A stretch of 64,000 bases of DNA, taken from NCBI RefSeq assembly GCF_024139115.2, contig NC_085140.1, positions 459,885,506-459,949,505 of the forward strand. The letters are read 5' to 3'. The stretch is from Armigeres subalbatus (taxonomy: Eukaryota > Arthropoda > Insecta > Diptera > Culicidae). The notes under the pieces were generated by a model, which worked only from the letters and a program-made list of their open reading frames with translations, was not told the origin of the DNA and searched no databases. A program made the position numbers and the translations under genes. Within the stretch, counting starts at the first letter, position 1; every line of letters begins with the position of its first letter. This document shows, one piece after another, positions 55,736 through 64,000 of the stretch.

Positions 55736-56364
55736 TATAGGCTATATGTTCGCTTTTTTAATCGAGATTGAATACATTTTTTCAAACAGCGATACGATAG
55801 CTGTCAATCGTAACTTCCATGGTCCACTTTTTTATACCGAAATTCTCTCTGAAAATCATCAAATCACTGAACGGCCCAGATCGAACAATTTGTTCTGCAG
55901 TTTTGTTTATTGAAAATTAAGTGAATAAAATCACAAAATATGTTTTATCATAGAAAGCTTGAAAAAAGACGATCAAAACAAGCAATCTATTAAAATATGT
56001 TAGCACTTAAAAAAAACATTTGATATTATTTTTGTAAAGGAGTAAAGAAATAAATATTTTTTAAACATTCCCATTTTCAAAATATCAAATGATTTTCCGA
56101 TATATTGATATTTTCATTCCAATATATCGGTGATATCGATACTTCAATTCGATTATCGTATCGTAACGTCCCTACTCCTAATAATAACATAATCAAAATA
56201 CTGGAAATGAAAACGGAACGTTTCGACCTCCAAAATACGGTTTAATGTTGAATCTTGAATTCGAGTAGCTAGTGACTATTTTTTGTTGAAAATATATTTG
56301 TTTATGTTTACTTTCAAATGCCGCACCGAGAGATTGTAATTGTTGTATTTAAAGAATTGTAAAA
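55736..56364. other. No gene recognised
   Basis: AT-rich non-coding sequence leading into the transposase relic. Its left terminus is not identifiable. Confidence 0.3.
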
Positions 56365-57275
56365 ATGTACCCAAAAGAAGTGATTACTAGTTTGTTGCTC
56401 GCCCAGAAGATGCCGAATGAGATTGCTATGGTGGTAGGATGGCTTTTGGCCACAGTTTATCGCCTTAAAATGTCTCTGCATGATGGGTCTGAGCAGCGGA
56501 AGCCGAGATTTGCACGTATGCCAAACGCGATCAAATCGGCTCGTGGAAGGATTTCTCGCAACCTGGTGCGTTCCACCAGAAAACTTGCCAAGAAAGTCGA
56601 AATTCCTGAGAAATCCATGCGAAAACCATCAAAGAAGACTAGCATGTACCTCAAAGCTTGAGTGAAACGCCACTTGATTATATAGGAATAGGAACTATGA
56701 GTGACTCTTTCAAGAAGGTTGCTTTCTTTGCTGAAGCAGGAAAAATTATAGTCCTGTTTTCGAACGCGAAAAGTTTTCAGTATCGATGCTGACGCCAACG
56801 GCCGCACGGGCCTGTTCATTTCACAGAAGACAATTGCAGATGTTTTGGAGAAAGTGAAGTTTAAATTCCAAACCATTCCGGTTCCATTCCAACGGTTTTA
56901 AACTGTCGCCTGTTTTCCTTGATGTTGGGGTTAAAAACAATACCGAATTGTTTATCGGTATTTTAAAGGACCAAGTGCTTCCATGGGGGAAGGCCAAATT
57001 CTCCGAGGATCAAAACGTTGTCCTACAGCATGATGGAGCTCCATGTCACACGTCCAATCGACCCAACAATGGCTGAAGAACAACATGATAGCAGTCCGGA
57101 TCTTGATCCGTTGGGTTATGCGATTGGGGCGAATGTTGAAGCACAAGTCTGCAAACCATCGCACCCTTGTGTGAAGACCCTAACGTCAGCCATAACATGC
57201 CCATGGCAGTCGATGTCGGAGGACTAGGTTCGAAAGGCGTGTTCTAGCTCCGGCGTCGTCTTGAGGATATTATTA
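56365..57275 (+). pseudogene. Mariner/Tc1-group (DD37-type) transposase pseudogene
   Basis: Pieces in order: an ATG-started frame (56365-56661) with a helix-turn-helix-like RISRNLVRSTRKLAKKVEIP; then, in other frames, FSIDADANGRTGLFIS (about 56780-56830) and VLEKVKFKFQTIPV; ELFIGILKDQVLPWGKAKF (about 56945-57000); VVLQHDGAPCHTSNR (about 57010-57060), which holds the second catalytic Asp; and LDPLGYAIGANVEAQVCK (about 57105-57155), where the third acidic residue of the typical NPLDY motif reads Gly. Stops and frameshifts abound. The spacing fits mosquito DD37D/E families; I cannot decide between them. Confidence 0.85.
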
Positions 57276-57403
57276 ATAGAAATAAAGCACACGTTCCGTA
57301 AATTTGTTTCAAAGGACCTTATAAAGATAACAGAACTCGAAAATATTTAGATTATTGCTTGGAGCAGTTCAAATGGGATTTAGAAGAAATAGAACCAATT
57401 TTT

Positions 57404-57991
57404 TTATTTGAAATTTTCGTTGGCTTTTTTCGGTGAGTACATACGCACTAGGCTCAAAGTAGAAGGGAGCAATCGAAAGTAATGAAGAACAGAAATGAAA
57501 GATATCGCAAGTGAGCGACAAGTATGAAATTTTTTCTTTATAGAAGGTTAAAGTGTGCAAGGGCCATCGGTGAACAATATTGATTGAAATCGCTGTTATT
57601 TTGCCTAACGTCCACCCAGGAACGGCTTGGCTGATAGCGTGGGGACTATCATACCAAGACAGGCAAAATAACAGCGATTTCAACCTGCACATATTGTTCG
57701 GCGTTTGAGAACGGTTCTAGTGATCAGTGGCATATTTTCAGAGATGCAATACGAGACGACGGCCAAGCAGTTCCTGGGTGAACGTTAGGCAAAATAACAG
57801 CGATTTCAATCAATATTGTTCACTGATGGCCCTTGCACACTTTAACCTTCTATAAAGAAAAAAAATTTCATACTTGTCGCTCACTTGCGATATCTTTCAT
57901 TTCTGTTCTTCATTACTTTCGATTGCTCCCTTCTACTTTGAGCCTAGTGCGTATGTACTCACCGAAAAAAGCCAACGAAAATTTCAAATAA
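57404..57991. repeat. Long inverted repeat, 229-bp arms, 129-bp spacer
   Basis: 57404-57632 is the near-perfect reverse complement of 57762-57991 (outermost TTATTTGAAATTTTCGTTGG with CCAACGAAAATTTCAAATAA). The few differences are point changes and one- or two-base indels. The spacer holds a third copy of GCAAAATAACAGCGATTTCA, which is also present in each arm. No coding capacity; both strands would fold into a long hairpin RNA. Confidence 0.95.
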
Positions 57992-58319
57992 GAATCTCAC
58001 GGTGATGAATCCTCCCAAACAGAATCAATTTTCGCATTATTTTCTGCCGCACCCTGTAGACAGGTATTGCAGAAATCGCTCTCAATAGATAACGAACAAC
58101 GATAAAAGAGAGGCAAAAATCTCTTCGAATCATAACAAGCCATGAAAACAAAACTATCGCAGTTGTATACAAGTTGGAAAAAAAAGTGATTCGGATAGGC
58201 ACCCACCGATGGGGTTTGATAAAACGCGTAGTAACTCATTTTAAGTTGGGGATCATATTTTTTTCGCACAACTGTGTACAACAAGTTAAAATGCATCATC
58301 AGAACCGGTGCCCCCCGCA
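57992..58319. repeat. Dispersed repeat, left half, split by the 3.2-kb element
   Basis: It aligns with 62035-62330 (TTGCAGAAATCGCTCTCAAT, AACGAACAACGATAAAAGAG, TCGGATAGGCA). The right half continues at 61494-61580 after the insertion (AAAAGAAATTTATC, then GTAGCCCTCCGAATCAG). The uninterrupted copy at 62.0-62.4 kb shows the empty site. Confidence 0.75.
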
Positions 58320-58786
58320 CAGGCCTGGTAGCGGGTCACTTTTTAGTGACTTGGTCACTTTTTTCGGGCAAGTCACTAAAAAGTCTCTTTTTTCGACCTC
58401 AAGTCACTGAAGTCACTTTTTCTCGCAAAAAGTCACTATTTTCAACTATTTTGAAGCTATTGACTATTTTTGAATGAAGCTCTATGTATAAGTCGGATGA
58501 TGCTTTGCTCATGGCGGAAATGAAATTACGGATCTTGGGAAAATGATCGTTCTGAAACTTCGTCAGCCATATTACTCGCTGCTCTTATTGGCATTTCACC
58601 AGTAGCTAATTGGCCATTCCCGTCGAAATTTTTAACTTGCTCAATCGATTCTTTATTTTATTCAAAGTAAACTTTCCCAAAAAAAAACATATTTTTTGAC
58701 GCCTCTAAGTATTTTTTAAATTTAAAACAAAATATTTAAAAAGTGTTCAGAAAAATATATTAAGCTCTTTTAGTGGAATGTATTAA

Positions 58787-58954
58787 ACCGTCTAAGACGA
58801 ATTAAGTACTGTCCATTTAATCGTCGAGTCGAGTCGAGTCAAGTACAAGACACTGAAGACGACCACACAGTTGTGGTCGAAATACGTATCTGCAAAGATA
58901 ACGAAAATTAACTAGTGGAATTAAATGGACAGTACTTAATTCGTCTTAGACGGT
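58787..58954. mobile_element. Fold-back element related to 38037-38276
   Basis: ACCGTCTAAGACGAATTAAG and the mirrored CTTAATTCGTCTTAGACGGT delimit perfect 35-bp arms. The interior matches the right half of the 38-kb copy, with the left interior deleted (direct run from CCATTTAAT into a GTCGAGTCGAGTCGAGTC tract). Confidence 0.85.
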
Positions 58955-59318
58955 TTAAAAAGTGTTGTTTTTCAAGATTGGGCTAATATTCGACGATTTT
59001 GAACGAACAGTGGGTGAATTTTTCAGACCGGTTCACACGTGCAGCATTTTTTCAACTTTTGTTTTGATTTTTTTAAATAGTTAGAGGCTTGAAAGAGAGA
59101 GTAGATAGAGAGATATTATATAAAGGGGATAAAGTCTCCATAATTGTAAAGATTGCATGCGCTGAGATACAGCGAAAATTAGAAAAGTGGATCAAGTCTG
59201 CCCAGTTTCCCCTATCAATTGCACTATTGGCGGTTCAGATTAATCTTTTCAATTTTAGATATTCTTCCTGGTGCTTCAGGAAACCCAATAGTTGATGAAA
59301 GGCAAACAAACCTCGTGC

Positions 59319-59410
59319 TTAGAATCATAAGGGCGTAACTGCATTAATCCTTGCTCTTCGTCGATGTTTTCTTTTTATCATTGTAGCGATTTGCGGTAGT
59401 TTGCCGAAGA
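59319..59410. mobile_element. Partial copy of the MITE at 38829-39069
   Basis: CTTAGAATCATAAGGGCGTA, then a CTCTTCGTCGATGTTTTCTT segment and TTGTAGCGATTTGCGGTAGT, matches the reverse complement of the right half of 38829-39069. The other end is missing or too diverged. Confidence 0.6.
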
Positions 59411-60391
59411 TTTATTGGTTTGGTGTGATAAAGGATGATTGTTTCTTGCTCCAGACGCAACAATCACGGTTGTAACTGTTGAGTTATTAACGAAGTTATG
59501 ATTCTCAACGCGTAATATTTTGGTAAAATGAAAATATTTATTTTCAAATCGAAATAATGATAGTTGCATCTATGGTTGTACTGCATTCGAATGGAAAGGC
59601 GTAAGGGATACCCAAAGTAATTTGGTTCTTCGAACATGAGAAAACAAAAGCCGTTTTCCCTCCCAACATCCCTTTCGATCAATATTTTGGAATTTTTTAA
59701 AAATATATTGTGATGATAATTTATACATTTGCAATAGCATAAATGTGAAAGATTCTTCAATTCGTTCAATCCCAGGTTTGTTGAAACTGAATTTTCATAA
59801 TTTTTGTTTCGTTTTCTACCAAAACGATCCGTTCTGATGTTCCTTTCGCACTAAAAATTCCAAAAACTTCTTAAACCTATAGCAAATCTGCATCTTTCTT
59901 AAGTAGGTGTTCAGCTAATCCAGTGATCGTAATTTTCACTCATTCTCACGAGAAGAGAATGTTCATTCACGAAATTTTTTGCCTAGAAATCATTTTTCGG
60001 GGAAGAAAAACAGGTCTTACAGAGCTTAAAATATTCATCTTCATGAAGCAACTTCGGTCCGAATTTTGACAAACATCGCATGAATATTCAAAACATAGAA
60101 TGACATAGTCAGACGACTACTCCACAAAATCATTCATTCGACTATCACTGAATGTGTTTACTATGTGCAGAAAAAAACATAATTAGCATTGTTTATGTTA
60201 ATGTTTACCGCTGAAAGTGCCTCGCAGATGAAAATCGGATTCAGTCCTGTGTGATAAATCACTTTACTCATTTGAAACGTGTTCAGATTTCAGATAATTT
60301 ATCAATTTGTAAAATGCGCATTAATATTCAATGACTAATATTCAACTGAATATTGACTGTCCAGAGCCGACTATGAATGTGTCGGAAGTGA

Positions 60392-61005
60392 GCTTGAGCT
60401 TGATTGACTGCTCGTAGTTGCTACTCCATTATGACCAGATCAGCTGTTCTTGCACAGGGAACCAACAGATGTTTGCTTGGGACTAGCACACATCTTCAAT
60501 GTACAATTACTGGTGATCTCATTTGTTAGGTCATACTGGCGCCTGCCACGTCAGAATGCAAGTCAATGTAGGAAAGGGGGAGGAAATGATGATGCAATCA
60601 CTCGCCCACTACAAGCCGAATATACCTCTGCACTTGCCACGAGTTCATGCGGAATTTGTTGGAATTTCTGGGTTAGGTTGGAGAGGCAGAGGTCCGTCTT
60701 GGTTAACGAGCTGCCAATGTGATAGATAGGAGAAGGTAACTGATGGAATTTCTAATTGGATGTAGGAAACGAGCTCTATAGTTCATTTCCAATTCTATCA
60801 GATTACTGATAGAATACTCAAGTTGAAGGTATAGGAATAGTAATGGAAACGGTATGGAAGTCCATTTCCAGTTCTAGCGATTGCTAGAACATGAGAAATA
60901 AAGAGAAAGATATAGAGTAGGAGAATGGAACGGACCTGGGATTGAACCCACGACCTCCTGCGTATGAGGTAGAAGCAGTAGCCATATGACTACCAAGCCC
61001 GCTTC
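60392..61005 (-). mobile_element. Large SINE-like retroelement with 22-bp target duplication
   Basis: Exact 22-bp direct repeats flank the element (60370-60391 and 61006-61027, starting ACTATGAATGTG). On the minus strand it begins with a tRNA-like head (GGGCTTGGTAGTCATATGGC, a good A-box context, and GTCGTGGGTTCAATCCC as B box). It runs through a 400-bp body and ends with GGAGTAGCAAC and an AGCTCAAGCTC hexamer-like tail. The same 3' half is found at 11395-11574. At 614 bp it is long for a SINE. The plus-strand frames at 60450-60729 are unsupported. Confidence 0.82.
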
Positions 61006-61499
61006 ACTATGAATGTGTCGGAAGTGAACTGACAAATGAAGAAAAATGGACTTCACTAAAAAATTTCGATTATTTTACACTCTGGGTCTTATAAGTGATA
61101 AATAACCATGTTTCCCTCACTTCCAGTGGCGCGAACGTTTGATTTGCTCGCAGGACTACTCATAGTTTTTAGTAGTCCTTCTTTTGACTGATACTTAGTA
61201 AAATATCCTTGGGATCAAAAGAGAGGGCAAAAGTTGGCGTGCACGATTTACGTTTCTTTTCTGAGATCGTTATGAGAGAGTGGTGAGTTAAAGATGGTTT
61301 CCGCCACAAACGAAACAAAATTCTCCCTCGACCCAGAAACGCTTAATTTTGTCTCATAAAAAATGCAACTGAAACTGAAAGTCACTATTCGGTCACTTTT
61401 TCCGCAACTGAAAGTCACTATTTGGTCCCTTTTTTCGTCAGCTTTGGTCACTAAAGTCACTATTTTGAGCGGCATAGGTCGCTACCAGCCCTGCCCGCA

Positions 61500-62594
61500 A
61501 TTGGGGCTTATTAAAAGAAATTTATCATAGGTTGTAGCCCTCCGAATCAGATCATTATTGTAACAGCTACCGAAAAACTTCTCTCACGGTATGTTACCTA
61601 TCGAGAGTTTATAGAGACATGATAAGTGAGCGATTTTCTTATTCTCTTTAGGATTCAAATCCTGGTTATAGATATTCCAGGAAAGTGGTGACTTTTTCAA
61701 TGGTTCTGAAACCCTGCTCGCGACATATCAAACTTCATGATTTGGCAACATAAATGAAATAGAAGGGGTTTGCAGAGCATCGAGGCACATCGGCCACTTC
61801 CGGAGGTTCCCTGGAGTTTAGAACCATTTAAAAAGTGACCACTTCCATCAGGGTAATTTTGTTCGTTTTGTATTATTATTTAATTTACTTCAATATATAA
61901 CTTTACGGCTACGCAGTCTTTATTAGTAGAAACAGGTTTTGTTGTATCGTTTCATTTCGTATCGTAATTATTTGTATCGTTTCATATTTAACGTTTCGTC
62001 TACTTGAAACTTTACAAATAATCACTCCCTGACAGGCTTTGCAGAAATCGCTCTCAATAGATAACGAACAACGATAAAAGAGAGGCAAAAACTGTTCCGA
62101 ATCATAACAAACCATGATAACAAATTTATCAAACTTGTATACAAGTGCGAAAAAACAGAATCGGATAGGCAACCCCCACAGAAAAATGGTGATTCTCGCT
62201 TTGTTTTCGCTCCTTTCGCCTTGGTCTTGCTAATTTCGCTCTTTCGTCTTGGCTGGCTAATGCACAGCTGTATAGAACAAGTTGAAATGCATAATCAGAG
62301 CCAGTGCTCCCCGCATTTGGAGCTTTCTAAAAGAAATTTATCGTGGGGTATAACATCCCGAATCAGTACTCTATCATGGACACAATCCCCGGCTTAAAGC
62401 GTTAGGCTACGAATAAACCCATTACTACTAATCAAGTTTGCATAGTCTTAAAGTTAAATAAATGTTACAGTTGATCTTGCATCAATTGACTTCAATGTTG
62501 ACGCCAGAGTTTTTTTTGGATCGATTGTCAAATGTTCAATTTAATTTAATTTTGTTTTATTTTTAGAAATTGTTGAAGCTAGATTTATAGCACA
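61500..62594. repeat. Dispersed-repeat continuation and uninterrupted copy; no gene
   Basis: 61500-61580 completes the repeat started at 57992. 61580-62030 has no recognisable structure. 62035-62400 is an uninterrupted copy of the same repeat, with an internal difference at 62186-62265 (TTTCGCTCCTTTCGCC). 62400-62594 shows nothing further. Confidence 0.5.
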
Positions 62595-63341
62595 TACATT
62601 AGGGTGTCCCAAAATTGGACAAAGTCTGGGATTTTGGGGGCTCAACCTTCAAATGAAAGCTTAGGGTAAAACAAAGAGAAAATTATTCTACGACAACTCT
62701 GGGAAATGACGTTTAGGGGTGGCCCCGACGCGTTTTATGAAAAAATGCATTTTTATAGGTAACATCGAAAATACCGGTATATCGGAAAGAAATTCGATGA
62801 AACCCATCCATTTTATATTTTTTACATTTAACTTAGGGTCTATACTTTATGGTAAAACTTTGATACCGCATGTTTTAGGTCTATATATTTTTCACTGATG
62901 CTTTAAATGCCCAAAAATGATGAATTTTCTTAATATTTTTTTTTATTAATGCATCCAAAACGGGTATCCATCATAATGCTTTCGAAACTAGATATACATA
63001 GAAAGATGGGGAATTTTATAACGAATATTTTGCTAAAAATAGCAACCTTCTATCTCTATCCGTTTAAAAGTTATTTACGATTTACTGCAGCTTGGAAAAA
63101 GACTTTTTGAAATTTCGGATCATAATACCTGGATTATGTTTAAGTAAAAAAACGCCTACTTTTCCATACCAACCAAATGAGCGCTTTAATAACCAATATA
63201 GTATTCATATGAGTTGCATAAAATTGATTTTAATACTTATTTAAGTGTTATAATGGAAACCGAACGATGGACCAGCAGAAACATGACTGACTACAAATTG
63301 TTCAGTTAGTCTGGGTGAGTGCTCAAATAGATTGATGAATT
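62595..63341. other. Probable start of a TTAGGGTGTCCCAAAATTGG-type dispersed repeat; no gene
   Basis: ATTAGGGTGTCCCAAAATTG at about 62600, followed by ATGAAAGCTTAGGG and GGGGTGGCCCCGACGCG, has the look of a common mosquito repeat terminus. The partner end is not seen. The minus-strand frame 63241-63483 lies in the adjoining fold-back and is unsupported. Confidence 0.4.
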
Positions 63342-64000
63342 TGGTTTCAAAACTACCCATAGGTAGGTTCAGTTTTCGTGTCATGGTTTGTCGAGCTGTG
63401 CAATGTTTCTCGATAACATGGAAATTAGTTGTTTTGTGACCATCTTGATTTTTTGCAAGAAACATCATGTGAAGCAAATCCAACTAGATCATTTTGATAT
63501 CGATTTGTCATATTTTACGCCATATTGAAGCTCATTTTACGCCATTGCAAAAAATAGTGTGTGCAACTAATTGCAAAACTCGATTTTATCAGCACTCGTA
63601 GTATTTATCTCATTCGGCAAGCCTCGTTGGATAAACGTACAACCATGCTGATTAAATCATCGTTTTGCAACTAGTTACACAAATTACTATTATCATTATT
63701 ATTTTATAACGCATATTGAAATATTTGGCATCTACCATCTACGGAATCTCTGGAAATAAGAACAATCTACACTAATTACGAACTATTTTGCCTACCAATA
63801 CTGAATACAATGATAAATTGATTTCATCGATAAATCGGGACCAAAAGGATCCAGCCGGATTAACTTCACATGATCGTGCTGGTTAAAAAATCAAGTTGGT
63901 CAGAAAACAATTAATTTCCATGTTATCGTGAAACATTGCACAGCTCACCAAACCATGAAACGATAGCTGAACCTACCTATGGGTAGTTTTGAAACCATAT
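63342..64000. mobile_element. Long fold-back element running past the right edge
   Basis: TGGTTTCAAAACTACCCATA at 63342 pairs with TATGGGTAGTTTTGAAACCA ending at 63997. The arms (63342-63480 and 63850-63997) are imperfect complements over about 140 bp. An inner pair (63562-63600 and 63638-63677, GCAACTANTTGCAAAAC and GTTTTGCAACTAGTT) continues the stem. The right terminus probably lies beyond 64000. Confidence 0.82.

Larger units (their letters stand above)
58320..61493. mobile_element. DNA element with CAGGGCTGGTAGC-type termini (3174 bp)
   Basis: The left end CAGGCCTGGTAGCGGGTCAC and the right end GTCGCTACCAGCCCTG are inverted repeats of about 13-16 bp with one or two changes. CCCGCA flanks both sides (58314-58319 and 61494-61499). 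Subterminal AGTCACTWTTT motifs cluster at 58335-58460 and 61375-61465. Inside are a fold-back, a MITE fragment and a SINE. No transposase is recognisable. As with 49812-52130, CAGGG termini and 6-bp flanks suggest a hAT-like lineage. Confidence 0.85.

Noticed and set aside
60450..60729. Two overlapping plus-strand frames of 90 and 68 codons
   Set aside because: They lie antisense inside the SINE-like element 60392-61005, which is defined by its 22-bp target duplication.

Overview
The window is non-coding, repeat-dominated DNA from a mosquito, most likely Aedes. The main evidence is a complete Feilai-type SINE (48070-48383: tRNA-like head, AAG-triplet tail, 15-bp target duplication). Supporting evidence is the mix of Jockey, RTE and RNase H-bearing non-LTR retrotransposons, hAT and Tc1/mariner relics, and many fold-back MITEs. 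I cannot fix the species. No intact, confidently identified host protein-coding gene is visible. The best host-gene candidate is one putative internal exon on the minus strand (3970-4432). A second, weaker one is a possible promoter plus first exon at 26700-26991.

Layout. 0-8 kb: a hAT transposase remnant at the left edge, quiet sequence, the putative exon, and a decayed Jockey reverse transcriptase. 8-18 kb: MITEs, a 109-bp tandem repeat, a 1.2-kb TA-flanked DNA element sitting inside another MITE, a 24-bp-period GGAATTCC minisatellite, two adjacent SINE copies, and a Tc1/mariner relic. 18-22 kb: mostly featureless. 22-30 kb: minisatellite arrays built from GGCCGAA-type units in inverted pairs, an LTR-like block, and long purine/pyrimidine tracts inside fold-back structures. 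32-37.5 kb: a composite with a (GT)53 microsatellite and a 167-bp satellite. 37.7-42 kb: more fold-backs, a minisatellite, and a 5'-truncated RTE element with a 224-bp insertion. 43.8-46.2 kb: a hAT element with a perfect 8-bp target duplication, inside a MITE and itself carrying a 662-bp insertion. 48-53.5 kb: the Feilai SINE, a non-autonomous DNA element with CAGGG termini, and LINE fragments. 54.7-64 kb: a second copy of the 1.2-kb element, a mariner-type transposase pseudogene, a 229-bp-arm inverted repeat, a 3.2-kb element with CAGGG termini, and a fold-back running off the right edge.

Nothing here forms a pathway or operon. The content is nested transposition whose order can often be read from target duplications and empty sites. 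The main themes are: (1) paralogous copies inside the window that supply empty sites for dating insertions; (2) a 167-bp satellite monomer that also occurs singly inside a DNA transposon family; (3) inverted minisatellite arms around purine tracts or an LTR-like core; (4) several long hairpins that could feed small-RNA pathways. I saw no recognisable endogenous viral sequence and no new enzymatic system. Long open frames inside tandem repeats are artefacts of repeat periodicity.
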